12,654 nt of DNA from positions 1 to 12,654 of the forward strand of contig QLUI01000021.1 of NCBI GenBank assembly GCA_018725345.1. The letters are read 5' to 3'. A model generated the notes under the pieces. The model did not search any database, was not told the origin of the DNA, and worked only from the letters and a program-made list of their open reading frames with translations. This document shows, in pieces, positions 1 to 6,747 of this stretch. The position numbers were made by a program, and so were the translations under genes. The stretch is from Bacillota bacterium (lineage in GTDB: Bacteria > Bacillota > Dethiobacteria > Dethiobacterales > Dethiobacteraceae). Every line of letters begins with the position of its first letter. The stretch's first letter is position 1.

Positions 1-1
1 G

Positions 2-850
2 TTTTTCTTGCTGCTGATTATACCGCTTCTTTTTATAGCGGCCTCTAATTTAGAAGAGACGATGGAAGAGCCGGTTAAACTGACAGATGCGCCGCATTCA
101 CTAAGGCAGGAAAGAGTGATGGAAGAGCCGGTTAAACTGACAGATGCGCCGCATTCACTAAGGCAGGAAAGAGTGGTTTTGGCAGAAGAGAAGCCTATCG
201 CTGAGCCGGTAAGCGGCTTGCCGGCTCAGCCATCAAGTCCCGCTCCAACCGCCGATATAAGTTTCCAAACAAACACGGTGGACGGGCTGGTTTATTTTTT
301 ATCCTATATGTCTTCCCCCATTGCTGGCCGTAAAGTGACTACCGCACCCGGCCAGCTTCCGAATGCCCCTCGCCGTTATAGAAACGGAATCCATGAGGGC
401 GTAGATTATTACGGCATCAGCGGAGGCATAGTTGTGCTGGCCGCCGCTTCCGGCACAGTTATCCGTGCAGACCATAACTTCCAAGAAATGACGCTGACTG
501 AATATGAAGAGGCGATTCGCCTTTCAGCTGCTGCTCCGACGACTCCGCCGGAACTGTTAGATAAATTCCGTGGTATGCAAGTCTGGATCCGCCACGATGA
601 CGGCGTGGTGACTCGCTACTGCCACTTGGCCTCCATAAATCCTGAAATAACTACCGGTACCCGGGTAGCAGGTGGACAGGCTCTGGCTCAAGTTGGCAAT
701 TCCGGTATGCGCGCCAATATTGTTGGGGAAATTAAAACTGCAAGTGACGAACCCCATCTTCACTTTGAAATTTGGTACGGTAACACTTTTCTTGGGCAAG
801 GCCGTCCGGCATCCGAAGTGTTTGAACTTTATTCCCGCATTCTAGATTAA
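2..850 (+). CDS. M23 family metallopeptidase, secreted or membrane-anchored (5' end outside window)
   Basis: Zinc endopeptidase of the LytM/M23 type, which normally cuts peptidoglycan cross-bridges outside the membrane. The frame is open from the first bases of the window, so the true start is probably upstream; TTG at 8 is only the first start-like codon. The first residues (FFLLLIIPLLFIAAS) look like the end of a signal peptide or membrane anchor. Numbered from TTG 8, the catalytic part has HEGVD (His129, Asp133), a RYCHL segment and HLHFE (His250, His252), the usual zinc-ligand set, so the domain appears intact. Between the zinc motifs lies an insert of about 30 residues (NFQEMTLTEYEEAI onward) that is not part of the minimal fold. 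The linker before the domain contains an exact 19-residue tandem duplication (bases 62-175). The gene stops 152 bases before yqeG, which has its own promoter-like sequence. The family call is firm; the cellular role (sporulation, division or general wall turnover) cannot be read from the sequence. Confidence 0.85.
   Translation, partial: FFLLLIIPLLFIAASNLEETMEEPVKLTDAPHSLRQERVMEEPVKLTDAPHSLRQERVVLAEEKPIAEPVSGLPAQPSSPAPTADISFQTNTVDGLVYFLSYMSSPIAGRKVTTAPGQLPNAPRRYRNGIHEGVDYYGISGGIVVLAAASGTVIRADHNFQEMTLTEYEEAIRLSAAAPTTPPELLDKFRGMQVWIRHDDGVVTRYCHLASINPEITTGTRVAGGQALAQVGNSGMRANIVGEIKTASDEPHLHFEIWYGNTFLGQGRPASEVFELYSRILD
62..175 (+). repeat. Exact 57-bp tandem duplication inside the M23 gene
   Basis: Bases 62-118 and 119-175 are identical copies, each encoding MEEPVKLTDAPHSLRQERV in frame. 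Each unit begins with ATG, but no strong ribosome-binding site precedes either copy. It lies in the linker between the hydrophobic N-terminus and the peptidase domain, where a length change would be tolerated. Perfect identity suggests a recent duplication. Confidence 0.95.
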
Positions 851-922
851 ATTGACTGCTCAAATGTATGCATGGTAAACTCAGCATGGCAACCTTTTTT
901 TTGCTGACGGTTTTCCGGCATC

Positions 923-951
923 TTTTAGTTGCGCAGGTAGTATGGTATAAT
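923..951 (+). promoter_or_regulatory. Likely promoter for the yqeG-exoD-aroE unit (extended -10)
   Basis: A perfect -10 hexamer TATAAT lies at 946-951, preceded by TG at 943-944 as in an extended -10 element. The -35 position 17 bases upstream (TTTTAG at 923-928) is weak, which fits an extended -10 promoter. The yqeG start is about 50 bases downstream. Inferred from motif match only. Confidence 0.55.
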
Positions 952-988
952 TAAGCGGAGTAAATCCTAGCTAAGTTTGCTACATAAA

Positions 989-1005
989 AGAGGTGAGTTG
1001 TCCTG
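989..1005 (+). promoter_or_regulatory. Ribosome-binding site with CTG start of yqeG
   Basis: AGAGG at 989-993 is followed after 9 bases by CTG at 1003. The frame is closed upstream by TGA at 994-996. Between that stop and the catalytic DLDNTL motif there is no in-frame ATG, GTG or TTG, so a non-standard start is needed. Confidence 0.65.
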
Positions 1006-1488
1006 AAAATATTAAGGCCGGATAAAATTGTTGATTCAATCTATGATATAAAACTTGACTTCCTTAAAGAGCAAGGCATTAAAGCTATTATCGCTGATTT
1101 GGACAATACCCTGGTGCCGTGGCGTTCCTCAGAAGTTAAAAACGAGCAAGTACAATGGGTAGGCAGAGCGAGGAGCTTCGGCCTGAAAGTGGCCATTGTT
1201 TCCAATAACACTTACTCCCGGGTGGATGACGTTTCCTCCAAATTAGGGGTTATTGCCCTTTCAGCTGCTTTTAAGCCTCGCCGCAGCCCGTTTCGCTTGA
1301 TAGCTTCCCATTTCAGCCTTCTTCCCGCCGAAATAGCCGTTGTGGGCGACCAACTCTTTACTGACATCTTGGGCGGCAACCGTTGCGGCATGTATACGAT
1401 TTTGGTTAAACCCATGAGCAAGCAGGAAATTATTAGTACAAAAGTTATGCGCGTGGCGGAGAAAATCTTTCTCCGTAATCTAATATAA
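1003..1488 (+). CDS. yqeG: YqeG-family HAD-IIIA phosphatase
   Basis: Cytoplasmic haloacid-dehalogenase-type phosphatase of the YqeG family, whose physiological substrate is not well established. From CTG 1003 the protein is 161 residues, close to the roughly 170 of the family. HAD motif I is DLDNTL (Asp32, Asp34), followed by the family-typical VPW. Motif II is IVSNN with Ser67, motif III is Lys91 in FKPRR, and motif IV is GDQLFTD (Asp116, Asp121). All catalytic positions are present. The next conventional start codon, TTG at 1099, would begin inside motif I and remove Asp32, so it cannot be the real start; the sequence before it (LKILRPDKIVDSIYDI) is typical YqeG N-terminus. The gene leads a same-strand run with the ExoD-family gene 77 bases downstream and then aroE. 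In Bacillus subtilis yqeG also lies near aroE, with yqeH between them. Confidence 0.9.
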   Translation: MKILRPDKIVDSIYDIKLDFLKEQGIKAIIADLDNTLVPWRSSEVKNEQVQWVGRARSFGLKVAIVSNNTYSRVDDVSSKLGVIALSAAFKPRRSPFRLIASHFSLLPAEIAVVGDQLFTDILGGNRCGMYTILVKPMSKQEIISTKVMRVAEKIFLRNLI

Positions 1489-1565
1489 ACTTGAAACTTG
1501 AATAAGTATGTTATGAGCAGATTAATTGCTTTTTTTTGCAGAAATAGTTTTTGGAGGGAAGGCTC

Positions 1566-2162
1566 TTGGAGAAACTTTCTCAGAGAATTGCAGAGATTGT
1601 TTGCAGTCATGCTGAGCATGGTGTGACACTTGGGGAGTTGCTTGAGAAAATAGACAGGCAGGGCATTGGTTTCCTGCTGGCTTTGCTATCCTTGCCACTT
1701 TTGGTGCCTTTGCCGCCTGGCGTAGGCAGTCCTATGGGCATTCTTTTGTTTGTTTGGTCTTTACAGCGCTTACTGGGCATACGTGTGCCGTGGTGCCCAG
1801 CATTTTTGCGTCGCCGTCACCTTTCTCCTCAGCTCATGAGGAGTTTGGCTGCAAAGGGAGTCCCTCTCATCCAAAAGCTGGAACGCTTTGGCGGTGGGAG
1901 GAACGTGCAGGTCGGCGAGCCGGCGGTGAGAATTGCCTGCCTTGTCGTGATGCTGATGTCATCGCTCATCGTTTTGCCCACCCCCTTCTTGAACCCGCTT
2001 TTTGCGGCTGTAATTTTGCTGATTGGTATCAGCCTAACTGTTTTTAACACTAAACTTTATGCTGTGGGAGTTTTTGGCGGAGTCGCTGTGGTCATATTCT
2101 TGCTGTCAGCTTTGCTGACTGCCATTATGAACGGTAGCTTGCTTTTTGTCAGTAAAATGTAA
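1566..2162 (+). CDS. ExoD-family integral membrane protein (copy 1)
   Basis: Member of the ExoD family (PF06055), small inner-membrane proteins named after a rhizobial gene affecting exopolysaccharide synthesis; their biochemical function is not established. The hallmark block is visible: LGELLEKIDRQGIGFLLALL followed by LPLLVPLPPGVGSPMGI and RVPWCPAFLRRRHLS. Three or four hydrophobic segments follow (about residues 40-60, 120-140, 145-165 and 168-190). TTG at 1566 is preferred because GGAGG at 1553-1557 lies 8 bases upstream, giving 198 residues; the earlier TTG at 1551 would overlap that site. It ends 29 bases before aroE and is probably cotranscribed with yqeG and aroE. A paralogue with the same motif order is encoded at 10249-10854. 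The gene occupies the position of yqeH in the B. subtilis order. Confidence 0.85.
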   Translation: MEKLSQRIAEIVCSHAEHGVTLGELLEKIDRQGIGFLLALLSLPLLVPLPPGVGSPMGILLFVWSLQRLLGIRVPWCPAFLRRRHLSPQLMRSLAAKGVPLIQKLERFGGGRNVQVGEPAVRIACLVVMLMSSLIVLPTPFLNPLFAAVILLIGISLTVFNTKLYAVGVFGGVAVVIFLLSALLTAIMNGSLLFVSKM

Positions 2163-2176
2163 AGAGAGCTAAATAG

Positions 2177-2194
2177 AAAGGAGTGCTTTTCCTG
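2177..2194 (+). promoter_or_regulatory. Ribosome-binding site with CTG start of aroE
   Basis: AAAGGAG at 2177-2183 is followed after 8 bases by CTG at 2192. The only upstream alternative in frame, GTG at 2183, shares a base with the Shine-Dalgarno sequence itself and cannot be initiated from it. Confidence 0.6.
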
Positions 2195-3037
2195 CAAATC
2201 GACGGTCAGACTAAAATAGTAGGTCTGATAGGTGATCCCATCAACCATTCCCTCTCCCCCGCGATGCATAATGCTGCTTATCAAGTTCTAGCGCTTAATT
2301 ATCTCTATTTGCCTTTTCGCGTCCCTGCCGCCAATCTAGCCGCCGTAATCTCTGCCGTCCGTTGCTTGGACTTTCGCGGGTTAAACGTCACCGTACCCCA
2401 TAAAGAAACTGTCATCCCCCAGATTGATTTTCTGGATCGGTCAGCTTTGCGTTGCGGCGCCGTCAACACGATCGTCAATCATAGCGGTACCCTCACCGGC
2501 TATAACACAGACGGCGAGGGTTTTATTGATTCATTGCAGGAATATGGTTTTGAGCCTAATGGGAAAAAAGCGGTAGTCCTAGGTGCCGGCGGTTCCGCCC
2601 GAGCCATCGCCGCCGCTTTGCAGGAGCAGGGAATTTCAAAAATTGTCCTGATAAACAGGACAATGCAAAAAGCGCAGCAAATGGCAGAGGAGTTAGGAGC
2701 GCAAAGCTTTAGAATTTTTCCGCTTTCATCCGTTCCGGCAGATGCAATGGCCGGCGCCCAGTTGGTTATAAATACCTTGGCAGTCCCTTTCAGGCGGGAT
2801 GACGGCGAATGGCTGCTGGATTTGTCTGCGGCTGCCGGCGCTTTGTTTTATGATTTGCGCTACGGGAAAATGTTGTCAGATTTTCTTGTTTATGCAAATG
2901 AATTAAAAAGTCCAGGATTGGACGGCCTAAGCATGCTACTATATCAGGGAGCGCGGGCGTTCCGGTTGTTTACAGGGGAAGAGCCACCTGTGGAGATTAT
3001 GCGTAAAGCTTGCCTGTCTAAAGAAATTAGTGCGTAA
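2192..3037 (+). CDS. aroE: Shikimate dehydrogenase (NADP+)
   Basis: Catalyses the NADPH-dependent reduction of 3-dehydroshikimate to shikimate in aromatic amino acid biosynthesis, in the cytoplasm. From CTG 2192 the protein is 281 residues, a normal length. The substrate-binding start GLIGDPINHSLSPAMHN is present, then NVTVPHK with catalytic Lys71, GAVNTIV, and YNTDGEGF with catalytic Asp107. The nucleotide-binding loop is GAGGSARA from Gly131 and is followed by INRT, where the Arg-Thr pair after the second strand favours NADP. The C-terminal DGLSMLLYQGARAF block is complete. One local oddity is YDLRYGKMLSDFL where many AroE proteins have Y-x-P-x-x-T-P; this may be lineage drift. GTG at 2183 is the alternative start but overlaps the ribosome-binding site. 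It is the last gene of the yqeG unit; downstream lies IS debris rather than another housekeeping gene. Confidence 0.95.
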   Translation: MQIDGQTKIVGLIGDPINHSLSPAMHNAAYQVLALNYLYLPFRVPAANLAAVISAVRCLDFRGLNVTVPHKETVIPQIDFLDRSALRCGAVNTIVNHSGTLTGYNTDGEGFIDSLQEYGFEPNGKKAVVLGAGGSARAIAAALQEQGISKIVLINRTMQKAQQMAEELGAQSFRIFPLSSVPADAMAGAQLVINTLAVPFRRDDGEWLLDLSAAAGALFYDLRYGKMLSDFLVYANELKSPGLDGLSMLLYQGARAFRLFTGEEPPVEIMRKACLSKEISA

Positions 3038-3049
3038 TATCTTAATTTT

Positions 3050-3288
3050 CGGTCTAGGTCTGTGTTTGGGGAAGAGGTCACCCTCTTTGTTGTAGCCATA
3101 ACGTACCTGCTTGAGACCTTTTGAATAGCTGGATATTGAAGTTGTATCATAGGCCGAATACTCTTTTCTGTACGCCGCCTGCCTTGAAGACAGAAGAACT
3201 GATAGCGTTCATCCTCACTGATGGAAGCAAACAATTCTTAGAGCGTTTTCATCGTTACGTTATTCCGGGAATACAGGATTGAAAGCAT
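3050..3288 (-). pseudogene. Degraded IS transposase fragment (IS4/IS1634-like DDE)
   Basis: Reading the minus strand from about 3288, one frame gives MLSILYSRNNV, a TAA stop, then ELFASISEDERYQFFCLQ. After a one-base frame change the reading continues as EYSAYDTTSISSYSKGLKQV and RYGYNKEGDLFPK. The AYDTTSISSYS and YGYNKEGD blocks are characteristic of IS1634-type transposases; the Asp of AYDTTS corresponds to the first catalytic acid. The similarity breaks off near 3050, only a few bases after the aroE stop. With an in-frame stop, a frameshift and both ends missing, it is a dead remnant. No terminal inverted repeats were recognised. Identification is from remembered family motifs, not a search. 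Confidence 0.7.
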
Positions 3289-3335
3289 GGTGTCTTTTTG
3301 CAGTGCTCACTTTTATTAATAGCTTTTGTCTATGG

Positions 3336-3364
3336 TTGATCAAAGAGATATAGATAAATATGAT
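3336..3364 (+). promoter_or_regulatory. Likely sigma-A-type promoter of the reductase/activator operon
   Basis: TTGATC at 3336-3341 and TATGAT at 3359-3364 are separated by exactly 17 bases and lie about 60 bases before the ATG at 3428. The -35 region forms the small palindrome TTGATCAA (3336-3343), which could be part of an operator, though this is speculative. Confidence 0.55.
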
Positions 3365-3427
3365 TAGTCGGCAGCCCATCCCTTTGGTAAACTTGGAGCT
3401 AAGAATTTTGGGAAAGGGAGAGGATAG

Positions 3428-4561
3428 ATGAGCAAGGAACTGGTTAAAAAGTTTATGGAAATTCGTGTCGAAAATGTGATTCGTCTCAAGGAAATGAAGG
3501 AGAAAGGTGGAAAAATAGTGGGCTATTATTGCACTTTTTTTCCTCAGGAATTAGCGCTGGCAGCGGGTGCTGTCCCGGTCGGACTTTGTGGAACAAAAGA
3601 GGAGCCTATTGCGGCGGCAGAGGAGACGTTGCCGCGGAACTTGTGCGCCTTGATAAAATCATCCTACGGATTTGCGGTGACGGACAAATGCCCGTTTTTT
3701 AACTTTTCCGACCTGATTGTGGGAGAAACTACCTGTGACGGTAAAAAGAAGATGTTTGAGTTCATGGGGGAGTTTAAGCCGGTGCATGTGATGCAGCTTC
3801 CGTATATGAAAGAGAGCAAGGCAGCGCTTGATTTGTGGGTAGAGGAACTAAGACGACTGCGGTCTAGGTTGGAATCGGAGTTGGATGTGACCATCAGCGA
3901 TGAAGCCATTTGGCAGGCCATCGATGTGATTAACCGAGAGTCAGTAGCAGCTAAGGCACTGTGCGACTTAAATCAGCAGGAGCCTCCGGCTTTAAGCGGG
4001 ATGGATCTGTTAACGGTTATTTGGTCGAGAGGGTTTAACATTGATAAAGAAGAAATAATTGAGATGTTGAATGAGTTAAGGGAAAATCTGGGATCAGGAG
4101 GAGATGTGGCTGCAGGACAACCCCGGGTGCTGATTACCGGCTGTCCCATTGGTTTAGGTAGTGAAAAAGTTGTGCAGCTAGTAGAAGATGTGGGCGGTAC
4201 TGTGGTAGCTCTGGAGAACTGCACCGGTTACAAAATATTGCCATTGCAGACGGATACCAGCTTTGATGACCCGGTTGTGGCACTGGCCCATAAATATTTG
4301 CAGATTCCCTGCTCCTGTATGACGCCTAATACGGGCAGAATTAAGCTATTGACATCCATGGCCGCCGATTTTAAAGCAGACGTGATTATTGACTTGACAT
4401 GGCAGGCCTGCCATACTTACAATATGGAATCAAGGGAGATTGCTAAGCTGGCCAAACGGATAGGGCTGCCCTTCCTACAGTTAGAAACAGACTACTCTGC
4501 TTCGGATATGGAAAATCTCAAGGTTCGAATTGAAGCGATATTAGAGATGGTTGAAAAATGA
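3428..4561 (+). CDS. Double-cubane-cluster reductase / 2-hydroxyacyl-CoA dehydratase-family protein
   Basis: Belongs to the 2-hydroxyacyl-CoA dehydratase D-component family (PF06050). It most resembles the single-subunit branch typified by the double-cubane-cluster protein of Carboxydothermus hydrogenoformans, an ATP-driven low-potential reductase whose natural substrate is unknown. At 377 residues it has the expected length. Cysteines in conserved-looking contexts are Cys35 (YYCTFFPQEL), Cys54 (GLCGTKEEP), Cys73 (LPRNLCALIKSSYGF), Cys88 (DKCPFF), Cys103 (GETTCDGKKKMFE), Cys239 (ITGCP), Cys265 (ENCTGYK), Cys295 and Cys297, and Cys328. Blocks such as KSSYGFAVTDKCPFF and GETTCDGKKKMFE are those I associate with this branch rather than with HgdA/HgdB pairs. 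The gene has a strong GGGAG-type site before ATG 3428 and overlaps the activator gene by four bases (ATGA), indicating translational coupling. Only one dehydratase-like subunit is present and no CoA-transferase or acyl-CoA dehydrogenase gene is nearby, which argues against a fermentative 2-hydroxyacyl-CoA pathway. Confidence 0.8.
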   Translation: MSKELVKKFMEIRVENVIRLKEMKEKGGKIVGYYCTFFPQELALAAGAVPVGLCGTKEEPIAAAEETLPRNLCALIKSSYGFAVTDKCPFFNFSDLIVGETTCDGKKKMFEFMGEFKPVHVMQLPYMKESKAALDLWVEELRRLRSRLESELDVTISDEAIWQAIDVINRESVAAKALCDLNQQEPPALSGMDLLTVIWSRGFNIDKEEIIEMLNELRENLGSGGDVAAGQPRVLITGCPIGLGSEKVVQLVEDVGGTVVALENCTGYKILPLQTDTSFDDPVVALAHKYLQIPCSCMTPNTGRIKLLTSMAADFKADVIIDLTWQACHTYNMESREIAKLAKRIGLPFLQLETDYSASDMENLKVRIEAILEMVEK

Positions 4562-5316
4562 TAGCGGTGGGGCTGGATATCGGCTCCTTAGCGGCCAAGG
4601 GAATTTTGCTTGATGGCGAGAGGCAGTTCAGAGTAATAATTCCTACTGGATGGAGTCCTCGTAAAGCTGGGGAGCAATTGCTGGATTCTCTGCGTGAGCA
4701 GGCCGGAGGAGCGGAAGATATACGGATTGTGGTTACCGGCTATGGGCGGGTATCTTATCAGGGTGCTGATCAGGCAGTGACGGAAATAAGTTGTCATGCA
4801 CGTGGTGTAGTCGCGTTGTTGCCGAAAACGGATACGATTGTAGATATCGGAGGTCAAGATAGTAAAGTGATCCGTCTCAATGATGCGGGCAAGGTAATTG
4901 ATTTTGTGATGAATGATAAATGTGCTGCTGGAACGGGTCGTTTTTTGGAAGTGACGGCAAATGCTTTGGGAATTGATGTGGATGATCTGGCGGCCTCAGA
5001 AGATGTTTCTCAAGAGGCCGCCATCAGCAGTATGTGTACAGTTTTTGCTGAATCAGAGATTATTGGCCTGTTGGCTAGTGGTGTGGCCAAAGGCAGTATT
5101 ATTGCCGGGTTGCATCGTTCTGTGGGTAAGCGGGTGGCGGCTATGGTGCGACGTCTAGGCGTGGGGGAATATATTGCCTTTACAGGGGGCGTTGCTTTAA
5201 ACCGGGGCATTTGTCGCGCCTTGTCTGAAGAATTGGGAAGGCCGGTCCAAGTTACGGATTTTTGCCAGTTCACTGGAGCCCTGGGAGCTGCATTACTGGC
5301 CAAGGATCTGGGTTAG
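4558..5316 (+). CDS. ATPase activator (HgdC/BadF-type), reductase of the double-cubane protein
   Basis: ASKHA-fold ATPase of the BcrAD/BadFG/HgdC family, which holds one [4Fe-4S] cluster at a dimer interface and uses ATP hydrolysis to push an electron at very low potential onto its partner reductase. The phosphate-binding segment GLDIGSLAAKG is at residues 5-15, VTGYGR at 59-64 and DIGGQDSKVI at 96-105. The cluster cysteines are expected at Cys122 in NDKCAAGTGRFLE and Cys160 in SSMCTVFAESEII; both are present. FTGGVALNRG and GALGAALLA close the fold. At 252 residues it is the normal length for the activator. Its ATG overlaps the stop of the upstream gene, so the two are one operon and almost certainly partners. 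Some homologues are named CoA-substrate-specific enzyme activase; the specificity cannot be told from sequence. Confidence 0.88.
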   Translation: MIAVGLDIGSLAAKGILLDGERQFRVIIPTGWSPRKAGEQLLDSLREQAGGAEDIRIVVTGYGRVSYQGADQAVTEISCHARGVVALLPKTDTIVDIGGQDSKVIRLNDAGKVIDFVMNDKCAAGTGRFLEVTANALGIDVDDLAASEDVSQEAAISSMCTVFAESEIIGLLASGVAKGSIIAGLHRSVGKRVAAMVRRLGVGEYIAFTGGVALNRGICRALSEELGRPVQVTDFCQFTGALGAALLAKDLG

Positions 5317-5323
5317 GGTTACT

Positions 5324-5476
5324 TTGAAAACCCGTTTTGATAAATACATGAGTCGCCATGAGGAAGTAAAGTGGGCTGATGTACAAGCAAAGTTAGAAGC
5401 TAATGCTGGAAGTTCAAAAAGAGGGTATTCAGAGCGGGCAGCCAGTACTGCTCAAATGATTAGCAAGTTTTGTTAA
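5324..5476 (+). pseudogene. DUF4256 N-terminal fragment in a short hybrid frame
   Basis: An open frame of 50 codons starts just after the activator gene. Its first 29 residues, LKTRFDKYMSRHEEV followed by KWADVQAKLEANAG, match the N-terminal part of DUF4256 proteins as I remember them (pattern T-L-K-x-R-F-x-K then W-x-x-V-Q-A-K-L-E-A). The rest of that family (about 150 further residues) is missing. After AG the frame runs on as unrelated SSKRGYSERAASTAQMI and stops at 5474-5476. No ribosome-binding site is evident. Best read as a truncated relic joined to other DNA. Confidence 0.55.
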
Positions 5477-5580
5477 AGGATTTTGGCTTTGCAGTATGTC
5501 ATGTAAAGCCAACTGCCGGGAGAAATCCCCTATGGAACCATTCTGGGGTAAAATGAAATACGAACGAAATAGAATTGAAA
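5472..5580 (+). pseudogene. IS3-family (IS150-like) transposase OrfB fragment
   Basis: The frame through ATG 5496 reads SMSCKANCREKSPMEPFWGK followed by MKYER. This matches the conserved C-terminal block of IS3-family OrfB integrases (SMSRKGNCxDNAPMESFFGxLKxE) and includes the catalytic Glu of the DDE triad in PMEPF. The first two catalytic Asp residues and everything upstream are gone, so it is a small relic. The call rests on about 25 aligned residues recalled from the family. Confidence 0.6.
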
Positions 5581-5646
5581 GTATCTTTTTAGTAATCTGG
5601 CGATTTGAGGATAAGGAATTGTGGTTGAAAAAAAGGAGAGGGAAAC

Positions 5647-6747
5647 ATGCAAATTGCACTGACTAAAAAACTAGCCGATGCCATGGGAGTAAATTTTCCT
5701 TCTGCATGCGAAGCAGAGAATCCGCTGTTCTCTTGGACGGCAAATTGGACAAAAGTGTGGGATAATCGTCGAACGGAGGATATGCTTGTCTTGGTGAACA
5801 ACGCAACACGCTTTACCGTTGCAATTTATCAAGTCAAGCGGAAAGATCTGAAAAATGTAGCGGAAATGATGAAAGGTGCTATTTCAAATACACTTCTTTA
5901 CATGAATCTTAACCCCGAACTAGTGGAGGAATATATGCGTCTGGCAGGTGAGGTGGAGTTTTCCCAAAATCGTAGCAGACAGACAGCTGCGTGGGTAACG
6001 AAAGCGGGAATGGATTGCGCTTTCTATATTGGAAGAGAATATAACGGTATTGCTAAAATATTCAGTGATACGGTTGGAGTTTCCGCAAATTACCGATATG
6101 TAAATTGTTCCGGTAATGTTAACGAGGGTTTTACCCCTTACCAAGCCATGATTAGCGCACTTTCTGAGCTTACCGGAAAGCAAGCCTACAAATGCCGTGC
6201 ATTTGAATTGCTTGTCACACTTGATTTAGAAGTATACAAGGCGGTGCGGAGGGTAATTGTTCCTGCTAACCTAGAATTTGTTCGTTTGCATAAATTGCTG
6301 CAGTCGGTGTTTGGATGGCAGAACTACCATCTTTATGACTTTACTTTCTTTGATGGCAAAAATCGTACACCGGTCGCCAGAATTGTTCCGTTTGAGGATG
6401 ATCTGGAGTTCGATGAAAATGCTACCTTAATGAAAGGACTTACCTTGTCAGAGTATTTGCCAGAGCACAAACATATGCTTTATACCTATGATATGGGGGA
6501 TAATTGGGAACATGAAATCCAACTTGTGCGTGTGATCGAGGATCACGATAAGGAATCACCTTTTCTGATAGAGGCAAGTGGTCAAACACCACCTGATGAT
6601 GTGGGCGGCGTAGGAGGATTTGTGAATTTCCGTGAAATCATGCTGAATCCTAGTCACCCGGAATATGAGGAAATGAAGCAGTGGGCTAAGTATTGGACAG
6701 TAGAGCTTAGTGAGTGGAGGATACGTCCACAGGTAATACATGTTTGA
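5647..6747 (+). CDS. DUF6933 and plasmid pRiA4b ORF-3-like domain fusion protein
   Basis: Two-domain cytoplasmic protein of 366 residues with unknown function. Residues 1 to about 130 (MQIALTKKLADAMGV, PLFSWTANW, VLVNNATRFTVAIY, AGEVEFSQNRSRQTAAWV) resemble DUF6933. Residues from about 190 to the end resemble the plasmid pRiA4b ORF-3 family (PF07929): AFELLVTLDLEVYKAVRRVI, LQSVFGWQNYHLYDF, YTYDMGDNWEHEIQL, then QTPPDDVGGVGGF and ELSEWRIRP. The GDNWEHEI and PPDDVGGVGGF blocks are the hallmarks of that family, which is common on plasmids and mobile DNA. ATG 5647 has AGGAGAGGG just upstream. No catalytic motif was recognised. It sits between IS relics and the com genes, is monocistronic, and is richer in A+T than the com genes, all consistent with acquisition by transfer. 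Confidence 0.8.
   Translation: MQIALTKKLADAMGVNFPSACEAENPLFSWTANWTKVWDNRRTEDMLVLVNNATRFTVAIYQVKRKDLKNVAEMMKGAISNTLLYMNLNPELVEEYMRLAGEVEFSQNRSRQTAAWVTKAGMDCAFYIGREYNGIAKIFSDTVGVSANYRYVNCSGNVNEGFTPYQAMISALSELTGKQAYKCRAFELLVTLDLEVYKAVRRVIVPANLEFVRLHKLLQSVFGWQNYHLYDFTFFDGKNRTPVARIVPFEDDLEFDENATLMKGLTLSEYLPEHKHMLYTYDMGDNWEHEIQLVRVIEDHDKESPFLIEASGQTPPDDVGGVGGFVNFREIMLNPSHPEYEEMKQWAKYWTVELSEWRIRPQVIHV

Noticed and set aside
1099..1488. yqeG beginning at the TTG at 1099
   Set aside because: This start would fall inside the DLDNTL catalytic motif and delete Asp32; family-like sequence continues upstream to CTG 1003 with a ribosome-binding site.
2944..3234. A 96-residue minus-strand hypothetical protein overlapping the end of aroE
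   Set aside because: Only its first part resembles a transposase; the frame then shifts and the rest is antisense of aroE. It is treated as part of the IS relic, not as a gene.
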